The translations under genes were made by a program, and so were the position numbers. The notes beneath the pieces are model-generated. The model did not search any database. It saw nothing but the letters and a program-made list of their open reading frames with translations, and was not told the origin of the DNA. 64,000 nucleotides of DNA. It comes from CAMCXT01 sp040403315. GTDB taxonomy: Bacteria > Bacteroidota > Bacteroidia > M30B66. The stretch is from contig JBBAKX010000003.1 of assembly GCA_040403315.1 (NCBI GenBank), positions 124,001 through 188,000 of the forward strand, written 5' to 3'. Shown piece by piece: positions 25,531-33,941 of this stretch (its first letter is position 1; each line of letters begins with the position of its first letter).

Positions 25531-27336
25531 TTATTTCCCAAATCGAGCTGCCAAATCGTCGATCGACAAAATGCTAATGGTTTGTTTTCCGCTCGGCGAA
25601 AATCCAGGTGTTTCGCAGGCAAACAAACGCTCGATAAGTTTGAGAAGTTGCTCAGGACTTTGCTGTTTCGGAAGATGACGTGCCGCTTGCATGGCCAGAG
25701 TTTTTGCCAAATTTTCCAGGCGGTTGAGACGTAAATCTTGCTGGCTTTTTTTGAATTCTTCTAAGATGCTTTCTATGATTTCTTTGGCATCAGCATCCAA
25801 CATTTCTGCAGGAACTCCATTGATCTTGATAGTTTGCTTTCCGAAATACTCGAAGTCGAATCCCAACGATTTTAACTCAGTTTCGAGGGCACGAATAAGT
25901 TCAGTATCTGGTCCGCTGAGCTCTTTCACCACCGGGAACAACAGTTGCTGAGATGCTCCATGGTGTTCCTCTCGGTGCATAAAACGCTCAAAATGTATCC
26001 TTTCTCTTGCGCCTTGAAGGTCGATCAACATCAAGCCACTTTTAACCTGACTGCAAATGAATTTTCCGTGGAGCAACCATGGCAAACTCTTTTCGGCATT
26101 TTCGCTTTCTTGGGGAATGATTTGGCCAGGATTTAATTCAGGGCTGCCAGCAAGTTCTTCCCACCTGATTTTACTGATATTTTGCATCGCATTGGGTTGC
26201 GATGGACTGGATTTGCTTCCAGGATTTGGATTCGTGAACGGATTATAATCTGGATTTACTTGTATCTGCGGAGGTCGAATTTCGGTGTTTCTACCAGCAA
26301 TGCTCACGAATGGAAGTTCAATTTCAAAATCCAAGCTGGGCGACAAAGCATAAGAGCCAATCGCTTTTTTTACTGCCGAACGGAGAATGCCGTAAACAGT
26401 GCGATCGTCTTCGAACTTTATCTCTGTTTTGGTGGGATGAATGTTTACATCGATTGTTGCAGGATCTACCTCAAAACGAATGAAATACACTGGGAATTCT
26501 CCCGATGGAAGCAGATCCATGTAAGCCGATTGAACCGCATGATTCAGATATGTATTCTTGATGTAACGGTTGTTGATAAAGAAGTATTGGTCGCCCCGTG
26601 TTTTCTTAGCAGCATCAGGCTTTCCGATGAAACCAGTCACCTTCACTGACGTATGCTCTTCCTTCACCATGAGCAACTTTTCGTTCCATGAATTTCCAAA
26701 CAACGAAACAATGCGCTGCTTGAAAGTTGCAGCCATCAACCGATGCACTTCTTCTCCATTGTTGATGAGAGAAAACGCAATTTCCGGGAATGCTAGTGCA
26801 ATACGGTAAAACTCTTCAAGGATGTGGCGCGTTTCTACAGGATTCGATTTGAGGAAATTCCTGCGTGCAGGCAAATTGTAAAACAGATTTTTTACAGAGA
26901 TCGATGTTCCATGTGGCGCACTGATAGGCTCCTGAAGCACGAATTCTGATCCTTCAATTTGAATCAAAATGCCAGTTTCGTCTTGTTTTCTTCGGGTGCG
27001 CATTTCAACCTGAGCCACAGCAGCAACTGATGCGAGCGCTTCACCTCTGAAACCCATAGTACGCAAATGCCATAGATCGTCGGCATTTTTCAATTTGGAT
27101 GTAGCATGTCGAGCAAAACACAAACGCGCGTCGAATTCGGTCATGCCCGAGCCATTGTCGATCACTTGTATCAGCGATCGTCCGCCGTCTTTAATAATCA
27201 GCTGGATGTTTTTCGAACCAGCATCTACTGCGTTTTCCAACAGTTCCTTAACTGCCGAAGCAGGCCGCTGAATCACCTCGCCAGCAGCAATCTGATTGGC
27301 AACGTGATCGGGAAGTTGTTGAATAATGCCTGACAT
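25531..27336 (-). CDS. mutL: DNA mismatch repair protein MutL
   Basis: The 601-residue protein has the GHKL ATPase N-terminus of MutL: IAAGEVIQRPASAVKELLENAVDAGS, DNGSGM, RHATSK and GFRGEALASVAAVA. A transducer domain with NNRYIKN and DVNIHPTKTEIKFED follows. The linker is proline-rich (about 365-410) and the dimerisation domain is C-terminal. The endonuclease motif DQHA(x2)E(x4)E appears as DLQGARERIHFE: the Asp and both Glu are kept but QHA is changed, so nicking activity is uncertain. MutL couples MutS mismatch recognition to strand removal. It is divergent from rnd. Confidence 0.95.
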   Translation of the reverse strand: MSGIIQQLPDHVANQIAAGEVIQRPASAVKELLENAVDAGSKNIQLIIKDGGRSLIQVIDNGSGMTEFDARLCFARHATSKLKNADDLWHLRTMGFRGEALASVAAVAQVEMRTRRKQDETGILIQIEGSEFVLQEPISAPHGTSISVKNLFYNLPARRNFLKSNPVETRHILEEFYRIALAFPEIAFSLINNGEEVHRLMAATFKQRIVSLFGNSWNEKLLMVKEEHTSVKVTGFIGKPDAAKKTRGDQYFFINNRYIKNTYLNHAVQSAYMDLLPSGEFPVYFIRFEVDPATIDVNIHPTKTEIKFEDDRTVYGILRSAVKKAIGSYALSPSLDFEIELPFVSIAGRNTEIRPPQIQVNPDYNPFTNPNPGSKSSPSQPNAMQNISKIRWEELAGSPELNPGQIIPQESENAEKSLPWLLHGKFICSQVKSGLMLIDLQGARERIHFERFMHREEHHGASQQLLFPVVKELSGPDTELIRALETELKSLGFDFEYFGKQTIKINGVPAEMLDADAKEIIESILEEFKKSQQDLRLNRLENLAKTLAMQAARHLPKQQSPEQLLKLIERLFACETPGFSPSGKQTISILSIDDLAARFGK

Positions 27337-27465
27337 ACTTTTTCGAAAAATGGAGTGCTAAGGTAGCGTTTCCATCCCTCAATTTTAGCGAATATAACCA
27401 ACAAGATTTTCCAATCGAATCGACCCAAAATGGCAAGGATCATTTAAATTGAGCAGGTAAAATTG

Positions 27466-27473
27466 TATGTTTG
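27466..27473 (+). promoter_or_regulatory. Possible -7 promoter box TATGTTTG for rnd
   Basis: A perfect TAnnTTTG match overlaps the TTG candidate start at 27471. If real, the rnd protein must begin downstream, for example at the in-frame TTG at 27492. The -33 element is not clear, so this could be chance. Confidence 0.3.
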
Positions 27474-28643
27474 GGGCAGCAAAACATCACATTGGATTTT
27501 AGTTATACAAAAGTTGAGAGTCAAAAGGCACTTTTAGAATGCCTTGATAGCATGAAAGATACGAAGGAAATAGCCTTGGATCTCGAGTTCGACCGCGACC
27601 GATTTGCCTATGGTTTCACCTTGTGTTTAATTCAGGTGAGTGATGGAAATATGTCGTGGCTTATTGATCCATTAACGGGCATCGATCTGAAACCGCTTTA
27701 TCGTTTCCTTGAGCAAGAAGTACCGCTCAAAATCATGCATGCACCAGGCGAAGACTTAAATCTGCTGCATCAGCAAGGATGTTTCCCCGTGAATATTTTC
27801 GATTCGGAACGGACAGCACGACTCCTCGATTTCGAAGCATTTTCTCTAGGTAATTTATTGTTGAATTGTTTGGGTATTCAGCTCGATAAGTCGCAACAAC
27901 GCACCGATTGGACCCGTCGTCCGCTCAAAGACCAGCAATGGGTTTATGCAGCGCGCGATGTTTTGTTTTTACCTGAATTGAAGCAATTGCTCCTTGATAA
28001 AGCTGCAGAGCGAGGTGTTTCGGATTTTGTGAAACAGGAAAATGCCGCGTGGAATTCCTATAGAGTAGATGAGAAGCGCCCTGGATGGTTTGTGAACAAG
28101 GATGATGAGCGCAAATTGCCTCCTTACTTTTTGCACATTTACAATGAAATGATGGGCGTTCGCGATGGTGTTGCAAGGAAGTTCAACAAGCCAGGTTTCC
28201 AGATTGCTCCAAGAGAAGTATTGATGGATTTGACCTTCCATCCCGAATTGTTCGACAAATGGAAAGCACTTGAAGGCTTGCATCCATCTTTGAGAAATCA
28301 CGAATCAATGGATGCATTTCAACAAGCTTGGAAGCATGGACAAAAAACTGCAGATCAACTGCAACTCAGTAAACGATCCGGTGGTGCATCACTTTCTCAA
28401 GGTGAGCGTGACGTTCTTTTTCATGAACGGAAGAGAACTGCGGCCTTTGTGGAGGAGAGATACCGCCCAATACTGGAGAAAATTGCTGAACAATACGGCA
28501 CTTTTACAGCAGCATATTTGCTGAATGAAAAAACGATGACAGAACTTGCCTCTGGTCGATTAAAATTAGATGCACTGCCTTACCTTTACCGACGCGATTT
28601 AATTGTTGAAACAGCTAATCAGCTCGGGATTTCAATTGACTGA
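27471..28643 (+). CDS. rnd: Ribonuclease D
   Basis: The 390-residue enzyme has a DEDDy 3'-5' exonuclease domain: ALDLEFDRD (first Asp and Glu), MHAPGEDLNLLHQQG (second Asp) and WVYAARDVLFLPEL (Tyr and last Asp). A C-terminal helical HRDC region follows (about 215-390). RNase D trims the 3' ends of tRNA and other stable RNA. The start is uncertain: TTG at 27471 is the longest frame, and TTG at 27492 fits both the usual distance to the catalytic core and the promoter-like box at 27466-27473. No in-frame ATG occurs before the conserved region. Confidence 0.9.
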   Translation: MGQQNITLDFSYTKVESQKALLECLDSMKDTKEIALDLEFDRDRFAYGFTLCLIQVSDGNMSWLIDPLTGIDLKPLYRFLEQEVPLKIMHAPGEDLNLLHQQGCFPVNIFDSERTARLLDFEAFSLGNLLLNCLGIQLDKSQQRTDWTRRPLKDQQWVYAARDVLFLPELKQLLLDKAAERGVSDFVKQENAAWNSYRVDEKRPGWFVNKDDERKLPPYFLHIYNEMMGVRDGVARKFNKPGFQIAPREVLMDLTFHPELFDKWKALEGLHPSLRNHESMDAFQQAWKHGQKTADQLQLSKRSGGASLSQGERDVLFHERKRTAAFVEERYRPILEKIAEQYGTFTAAYLLNEKTMTELASGRLKLDALPYLYRRDLIVETANQLGISID

Positions 28644-28656
28644 AGCCTTAATAATT

Positions 28657-28953
28657 ATGGATAAAGCAAGCAAGCAATTTAGAATGATAGCCATCATCGA
28701 AGGTTGGTCGTTTATATTGCTTTTATTGATCGGGATGCCTTTGAAGTACATGGCCGGAATTCCACTTCCAGTGAAGATACTAGGCTGGGTACATGGATTC
28801 TTGTTTGTAGCTTATTGCGGTTTATTGCTGAATGTTTGGATTAAAAGTGGCTGGCATTTTTTCAAGGTAGCTTTGGCACTTTTGGTTTCATTTATTCCTT
28901 TAGGAACATTTTGGTTCGAACGGAAATATTTGAACGAAAATCAATATTTGTAA
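28657..28953 (+). CDS. DUF3817 membrane protein
   Basis: The 98-residue protein has three hydrophobic segments with the DUF3817 signature: FRMIAIIEGWSFILLL, GMPLKYMAGIPLPVKILGWVHGFLFVAYCG and a final helix ending in IPLGTFWFERKY. The family is a small inner-membrane protein of unknown function, sometimes found fused to transporters. The ATG at 28657 was chosen because it gives the normal family length and N-terminus, and it lies 13 nt after the rnd stop. A longer frame upstream would overlap rnd. Confidence 0.85.
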   Translation: MDKASKQFRMIAIIEGWSFILLLLIGMPLKYMAGIPLPVKILGWVHGFLFVAYCGLLLNVWIKSGWHFFKVALALLVSFIPLGTFWFERKYLNENQYL

Positions 28954-29084
28954 CCGAGCATTTAGCGCTCAACCCAAATTCATTATACTTCTTTAATACT
29001 CAAGTATTAAGATTATTCAAAGCGCTTGTTAGTTCGCAGTAGTCGGTTTGTATTTTTAGCATTTCGATAATTAATCGGTTATTA

Positions 29085-29117
29085 TTTTGTATTTTCCATA
29101 AAGAAGTTGGATATTTG
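29085..29117 (+). promoter_or_regulatory. Probable promoter of the Lrp-type regulator
   Basis: TTTTG at 29085-29089 is followed after 20 nt by GATATTTG at 29110-29117, which has one mismatch to TAnnTTTG. The ATG is 26 nt further at 29144. Confidence 0.45.
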
Positions 29118-29143
29118 CCGAGAGATATCGAACAATCTACAAA

Positions 29144-29608
29144 ATGAGCAAAGGAGCTGAAATTGATCACCTTGACCGCAAAATCCTGACTATTCTGATG
29201 CATGCTGCAGTGGTGCCATACACCGAGATTGCAAAGCAGTTAGATGTTTCTGCTGGAACCATCCATGTTAGGATGAAAAAAATGGTCGATTTGGGTGTTG
29301 TGATTGGTTCTCAACTAATCATCAATCCTTCTGTAGTTGGATGTGACATTTGCGCCTTTATCGGGGTTTTTCTCGACAAAGGTTCGGCATACTTGGATGT
29401 TAGGGAGCAGATGAAGGTAATTCCTGAAATTGTAGAACTTCACTATACAACTGGGATTTACAGCATCTTCGCGAAAGTTCTTTGCAGAGATACCAACCAT
29501 TTGAGAGAAGTGCTGAACGAAAAAATTCAGCCAATGAGTGGAATTCAACGTACCGAAACCTTCATTACGCTCGAACAAGGATTTTCTCGCCAGATCAACA
29601 TTCTGTAA
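29144..29608 (+). CDS. Lrp/AsnC-family transcriptional regulator
   Basis: The 154-residue protein has an N-terminal winged helix-turn-helix (LDRKILTILMHAAVVPYTEIAKQLDVSAG, about residues 10-40) and a C-terminal AsnC ligand-binding (RAM) domain with VVGCDICAFIGV and the GIYSIFAKVLCRDTNHL segment. Lrp/AsnC proteins form octamers, bind amino acids and regulate amino acid metabolism. The target and effector are not evident. It stands alone with its own promoter and precedes the oxygenase/methyltransferase pair, which has a separate promoter box. Confidence 0.9.
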   Translation: MSKGAEIDHLDRKILTILMHAAVVPYTEIAKQLDVSAGTIHVRMKKMVDLGVVIGSQLIINPSVVGCDICAFIGVFLDKGSAYLDVREQMKVIPEIVELHYTTGIYSIFAKVLCRDTNHLREVLNEKIQPMSGIQRTETFITLEQGFSRQINIL

Positions 29609-29648
29609 CCTAAACAGATTCAGTATCGCGAAAGGCATCGGCTTTTAC

Positions 29649-29656
29649 TACATTTG
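29649..29656 (+). promoter_or_regulatory. -7 promoter box TACATTTG for the oxygenase/methyltransferase pair
   Basis: A perfect TAnnTTTG box ends 16 nt before the ATG at 29673. A -33 TTTG at the right distance is not seen. Confidence 0.45.
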
Positions 29657-29672
29657 CGAGCTGTAATACGCT

Positions 29673-30461
29673 ATGGAAATTATACCTGCATCCTTTTTCG
29701 ATCCTGCCAATCTGCAAGCCTTACAGGCGCAGTATAATGCAGGTAAACCTTATCGACATATATCAATCGATAATTTTATTCAGTCAGATTTTGCCGATCA
29801 TTTGTACTCGAATTTTCCGGGGCTTGATAAAATGACACGCACTTACACTGGTTTGAATGAAAACAAATCGGAGGGCTCAGGATTCGAAACCTTCGATCCA
29901 TCATTCACCGAGCTTCGAGCAGCACTCAATACACCTGAGTTCTACAAGGCAGTGAGTCAAATTACCAGCATTGATGACCTTTTCTCGGTTGAAGATGCAT
30001 TGGGGATGGGCGTTCACCAAGGTGGAAACGGAAGTTATTTGGATATTCATATCGATTTTAACATCCACTACAACGAAAACATTCACCGCCGAATCAATTT
30101 GCTTATTTTTCTTAATAAAAATTGGAAAGAAGAATACGGTGGGAAGATCGAGTTGTGGAATGCAGATGTTACTAAGTTAGAACAAGCATATCTGCCATCT
30201 TTTAACCGCTGCGTAATTTTCGAAACCAATGAAATCTCCTATCACGGTTACGGGAAAATTTCTGTTCCTGAAGGAGAAACACGCAAATCGTTTTATGGTT
30301 ATTACTACACCACTTTGCGTGAAGATGCTAAAGGATACCACGATACTATTTTCAAGGCGCGCCCTGAAGAAGGTATTATGAAAAAAGTAAAAACCGACGT
30401 TAAGGAAACCTTAAAAAATACCGCCAAACGCATTCTTAAGAAAGCCGGCGTGAAGTTCTAA
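29673..30461 (+). CDS. 2OG-Fe(II) oxygenase (prolyl 4-hydroxylase-like)
   Basis: The 262-residue protein has a double-stranded beta-helix core. The iron triad is His126 and Asp128 (HIDFN) and His191 (SYHGYGK), and the 2-oxoglutarate arginine is Arg204 (ETRKSFYGYY). FLNKNWKEEYGGKIELW is typical of the P4Hc group that hydroxylates prolines or sugars and amino acids. It has no signal peptide. The stop overlaps the start of the next gene as TAATG, so it is coupled to the methyltransferase. The basic C-terminal tail (KKVKTDVKETLKNTAKRILKKAG) could bind membrane or nucleic acid. Confidence 0.85.
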   Translation: MEIIPASFFDPANLQALQAQYNAGKPYRHISIDNFIQSDFADHLYSNFPGLDKMTRTYTGLNENKSEGSGFETFDPSFTELRAALNTPEFYKAVSQITSIDDLFSVEDALGMGVHQGGNGSYLDIHIDFNIHYNENIHRRINLLIFLNKNWKEEYGGKIELWNADVTKLEQAYLPSFNRCVIFETNEISYHGYGKISVPEGETRKSFYGYYYTTLREDAKGYHDTIFKARPEEGIMKKVKTDVKETLKNTAKRILKKAGVKF

Positions 30462-31225
30462 TGAAACCAGAAGCTTTAAAATACACCGATTACACCGAAT
30501 ATCCTTGTCACTTAAGTCGTTTAGAGTGGATTTACGACACTATCGAACGTCTCCGCGAACCAGGTAAACAAGCCAGAGTGCTTGATGTGGGTGCAGGAAC
30601 AGGTAATGTAACCATTCCAATAGGCTTAATCGACAATTCCGAAATCCTTGGGATCGACATCCACCAGCCTACACTCGACATCGCGATTGCTGCCAACAAG
30701 TTGGAAAATGTGAATTTCCGTTTCCAATATTTGCAGGATTGTCCACTTCAAGGATATCGATTTATCATCCTCACCGAGGTACTTGAGCATATTGATATTT
30801 ACCCAGAAATCCTCGACTATTTAGCCAAGAATGGCAACAAAGACATGCAGTTGATGATTACTGTTCCCAATGGACGGGGACCGTTCGAAATCGCGATGCA
30901 GCCTTTGTATTTGATGCGCAAAATGGGATTGAACAATTTCATTCTGAAGGTGAAACGAGTACTTGGAAAGAAAGAACCGTATTCTCAGAATTACGAAACG
31001 CCACATGTGAATTTCTTCACTGTTCCTCGCATGAAGCGCGAATTGGCTCCACTTGGATTGGAAGTTTTGGAAGTGAAAAAGGCTTATTTTCTCGCGCCAA
31101 TCATTGAGACATATTTGCCTTTTATTCCTTTGAAAACCATTGCTAAAATCGACCAGAAATTGGCGAATATTCTTCCGACTTTCTTGGCTTCGGGATTCTA
31201 TTTCAGAATTGGAATCAAGAAGTAA
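30461..31225 (+). CDS. Class I SAM-dependent methyltransferase
   Basis: The 254-residue protein has a clear motif I VLDVGAGTG (40-48), an acidic motif ILGIDIHQPTL and the LTEVLEHID post-motif seen in UbiE/COQ5-like and glycan methyltransferases. It has a weakly hydrophobic C-terminal half (YFLAPIIETYLPFIPL). Its substrate cannot be told. It is translationally coupled to the 2OG-Fe(II) oxygenase and followed by a strong terminator, so the two genes make a complete operon. Joint modification of a cell-surface sugar or peptide is an inference only. Confidence 0.85.
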   Translation: MKPEALKYTDYTEYPCHLSRLEWIYDTIERLREPGKQARVLDVGAGTGNVTIPIGLIDNSEILGIDIHQPTLDIAIAANKLENVNFRFQYLQDCPLQGYRFIILTEVLEHIDIYPEILDYLAKNGNKDMQLMITVPNGRGPFEIAMQPLYLMRKMGLNNFILKVKRVLGKKEPYSQNYETPHVNFFTVPRMKRELAPLGLEVLEVKKAYFLAPIIETYLPFIPLKTIAKIDQKLANILPTFLASGFYFRIGIKK

Positions 31226-31244
31226 GCTGAAAATTTAGACATAA

Positions 31245-31279
31245 AAAAAGCCTCCTTTCATTTCGATTGGAGGCTTTTT
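31245..31279 (+). terminator. Rho-independent terminator
   Basis: A perfect 11-bp stem (AAAAAGCCTCC at 31245-31255 with GGAGGCTTTTT at 31269-31279) closes a 13-nt loop and runs into a T-rich tail. It ends the oxygenase/methyltransferase operon. Confidence 0.85.
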
Positions 31280-31374
31280 ATTTTATTATTTACTTGATTT
31301 GAAAATGGCAATAGATTTTTCTAGCACGTCAATTTCAATAAAAATAAAATGCTTATTCGACGGGCTCTTTTATT

Positions 31375-32184
31375 TCAGTCTACAATGATTAATTTCTCAA
31401 TTGAGATGATTTTATTGTATTCCGTTAGACCAATAAAATAAATTCCGCTTGGAAGGTTTTCGCGGTTTAAAGAAATTGTTTGTCCTGAAATATTATTTAT
31501 TTGTTTTAATGTCTGCCCAAATGCATTGAAAATCGTCATTGTGGCATTATTAAGATTCTCTTTTGTATGAATAATTGTCGATGAAATGCAAGGATTAGGG
31601 AAGACTGAAAAATTATTATTCGTTAAAATTTCATTTAGTCCCAATGAAGTTTGTCCTGCCTGAATGCAAGTATTTGGAGTGCTTTGGAAGGCATAGTCTT
31701 TTACAGTGAACGATGCGGATGATTCTAGAATATCAAATCGTGCCCAACCATAGTGTGTATTTGTGTCCACAATTAATTTTAATCCTAAATATTTATCTGT
31801 AGCTCCTACCCAATTGCCTAGGCTTGTTCCCAAAGCCATAGTGCCAGGGTTATTGGCGTTATACCATGTTGAGAGCGAATCGCATATGGTATTGGATTCA
31901 GATAATGCCCATGGTGAATATATATCAATTACGAAATTCCCAGCATAAGCATTGTTGTTTTCTGGGTAACACATAACCCCTATATTACCAGCACTTCCAC
32001 CGAATTGAATTATAAAGTCAACTAGGTTGTCGTTATTCAAATCTAAAGGATAGGTTGCACTCGGGGTAGCATCGATTATATCGGTGTAAATAATTTGTGC
32101 ATTTAATTTACTGTTGATTGAAAACAACATCAAAAAGCAGGACAATAATGCCGCATTTTTCAGAAATACAATATTTTTTTTCAT
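31375..32184 (-). CDS. T9SS type A cargo protein of unknown function
   Basis: The 269-residue protein has a signal peptide (about 1-29, KLNAQ cleavage), a middle region of about 150 residues with a DLNNDNLVDF segment that looks like a calcium-binding FG-GAP/dockerin-like loop, and a C-terminal type A T9SS sorting domain (FSVFPNPCISSTIIHT to the end, with NLPSGIYFIGL). It should be exported through the outer membrane and attached to the surface. I do not recognise the middle domain. It is a single gene. Confidence 0.8.
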   Translation of the reverse strand: MKKNIVFLKNAALLSCFLMLFSINSKLNAQIIYTDIIDATPSATYPLDLNNDNLVDFIIQFGGSAGNIGVMCYPENNNAYAGNFVIDIYSPWALSESNTICDSLSTWYNANNPGTMALGTSLGNWVGATDKYLGLKLIVDTNTHYGWARFDILESSASFTVKDYAFQSTPNTCIQAGQTSLGLNEILTNNNFSVFPNPCISSTIIHTKENLNNATMTIFNAFGQTLKQINNISGQTISLNRENLPSGIYFIGLTEYNKIISIEKLIIVD

Positions 32185-32331
32185 GGTATATTTGTATTTA
32201 ATCCCTTGCTATTTCTGTGTTTTGAATAGTTTAATAATAGAGCAATTAGCATTGACTTCTAATGTTTTCCACACCCAACTAATTGGATTAACTAACTATT
32301 TAAAAATCAATTGAGATGAATAAAATGCCAA

Positions 32332-33474
32332 TTAACTCTCTTTGGTTTCAACTCGACCATCGGCATGTTTGGCGAAACGTTTCAAATTTCTGTCGTGCAC
32401 TTGATCGTATTTCGGCCAAGGCCAGCCACCAAATTTCGTCTTGTGAAAATCCTCAAATGCCTGATTGATTTCAGCTTTCGAGTTCATCACAAAAGGTCCG
32501 TATTGAATAACTGTTTCTCCAATTGGTCGACCTTGCAAAACCAGAATGCTTGTTTCGTTAATTCCAGCTTTTAAGGTTACTTCTACGTCAGGCTGAAGCT
32601 CAATTGCCTGATAACGCCCGATGGTTTGACCTGCCACTTTCAATTCATCGCCTTCGTAATAATAAATTGTTCTGTTGATTCCTGCTGATGCTTTTGGAAG
32701 CGTCCATTCAGCGTTGGGTTCCATCAGGATGTTCCAAATAGCCACTTCGTTTTTCGGATCGTTTGCCCAAGAATTTGGAGGAGGAGTAGGTGCTTTAAGC
32801 TGCCCAATTTTACCTGCGATGATCTCCACTTGGGTTTTTCGGTTTAGTTCATCAGCATGTTTGTAAATTGGAATTGATTCTTTCCACAACATCGAAAAGT
32901 GGGGTTTCACCATTTTCTTTTTGGCAGGAAGATTCAACCAAATCTGGAAAAGTTCCATGGTGTTTTTGCGGTCGCTGTGGATGAGCGGGAACATTTCTGA
33001 ATGTTGCACACCTTGTCCGGCAGTCATCCATTGCACATCGCCATTTCCATATCTTCCAGCAGCTCCGAGCGAATCGGCGTGGTCAACGATCCCTTTTCGA
33101 ACAACAGTTACAGTTTCGAAGCCTCGATGCGGATGGCCGGGAAACCCGGGAACTGTTTTGCCGTGGTACATGCGAAATCCGTCTTTGATGATAAAATCGT
33201 CGCCCAAATGACGGCCTTGGAAATGTGCTTTTTCAGGGCCCATCTGTGCGTTTCCTGAAGGGAAGTCATCTTCGTGGTGCACGCAGAAAAGAAATGGATC
33301 GGAGGTTTCCCATTGAAAACCAAGCGGCTTGATAGACTTGATAGGACTCATGTTGATTGATTCATTTTTTGATCGGCTATCATTGGCAATTCCTGGCACA
33401 TACAGCGATAAAGTAGCGCCGACAGCTCCTAGTGCTCGTCTCATGAAATTCCTTCGTGCGAATTTGTCTTCCAT
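32332..33474 (-). CDS. Tat-exported pirin-family protein
   Basis: The 380-residue bicupin has a pirin N-terminal domain with metal ligands His114 and His116 (GHPHRGFE), His158 and Glu160 (GVQHSEM), and the pirin C-terminal domain (ETVIQYGPFVMNSKAEI). Ahead of it is a twin-arginine signal (RRNFMRRALGAVGATLSL, about 7-24), so the protein is probably folded with its metal in the cytoplasm and exported. Pirins are mostly cytoplasmic quercetin 2,3-dioxygenase-like or regulatory proteins, so an exported one is unusual. The exact reaction is unknown. Confidence 0.85.
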   Translation of the reverse strand: MEDKFARRNFMRRALGAVGATLSLYVPGIANDSRSKNESINMSPIKSIKPLGFQWETSDPFLFCVHHEDDFPSGNAQMGPEKAHFQGRHLGDDFIIKDGFRMYHGKTVPGFPGHPHRGFETVTVVRKGIVDHADSLGAAGRYGNGDVQWMTAGQGVQHSEMFPLIHSDRKNTMELFQIWLNLPAKKKMVKPHFSMLWKESIPIYKHADELNRKTQVEIIAGKIGQLKAPTPPPNSWANDPKNEVAIWNILMEPNAEWTLPKASAGINRTIYYYEGDELKVAGQTIGRYQAIELQPDVEVTLKAGINETSILVLQGRPIGETVIQYGPFVMNSKAEINQAFEDFHKTKFGGWPWPKYDQVHDRNLKRFAKHADGRVETKES

Positions 33475-33785
33475 ATCTATTGAAAATAGGTGCCATGAAA
33501 TTAACCAATAAGTTCATTCAAAGTTCAACAGTTACAAGTGTATTTGTACGCTACTGAAGATGAGTGTGCGAGCCCAACTGCTCACCTTAAGAACTGCTCG
33601 GCCCAGCGATTGGAACAAGTTACCGTTGAGGCTCCGAAGGGCCGATACGTAACGTGGAAAGCGCGCCTGTGGCCCCTAGTTATTTTGATTTCAGGAAGTA
33701 ATAATTAAGAGAAACTATAGAAGAAGCTGAATTTGCCTAACTATAATGATTAAATAATATTCCTCTTACACATAAAATGAAGCTA
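33475..33785. other. Intergenic gap holding a GC-rich structured element
   Basis: The 311-base gap between the pirin gene start and the small antitoxin-like gene has no supported reading frame. Its middle third is a GC-rich structured element annotated separately; the rest is plain AT-rich DNA. Confidence 0.5.
33561..33676. repeat. GC-rich, structured intergenic element (possible dispersed repeat)
   Basis: This roughly 115-base stretch is clearly more GC-rich than its surroundings. It contains nested pairing: GTTAC (33619-33623) with GTAAC (33649-33653), and inside it GGCTC (33630-33634) with GGGCC (33639-33643) around a CGAA loop. Ending in AACGTGGAAAGCGCGCCTG, it looks like non-coding intergenic elements I associate with Bacteroidota genomes, but I cannot confirm other copies here. 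Confidence 0.45.
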
Positions 33786-33941
33786 TTATTGTGCGCAAGG
33801 TTTGATATTGATTTCGGAATTTCGTTTTTTGAAATACTCCAAAATTTCTTCTTTAGTCATTTGAGATAATTTATCACTCAATTTGTTTCTTTGACTGCGC
33901 ATAAATTCGACCGCCTCAAAGTTGTTGTTTTTAGTCTTCAT
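33786..33941 (-). CDS. Small antitoxin-like protein downstream of PIN toxin
   Basis: This 51-residue ATG-started frame, overlapping the end of the PIN gene by 11 nt, encodes a charged protein: KNNNFEAVEFMRSQRNKL, then MTKEEILEYFKKR. The pattern x-FxxVxxMRxxRxxL near the start, with a short helical acidic/basic tail, resembles the small antitoxin-like partners often found next to PIN-domain proteins in Bacteroidota. It is too short for typical gene-calling cutoffs. It probably neutralises the PIN ribonuclease in a type II module, in the less usual toxin-first order. Confidence 0.65.
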   Translation of the reverse strand: MKTKNNNFEAVEFMRSQRNKLSDKLSQMTKEEILEYFKKRNSEINIKPCAQ

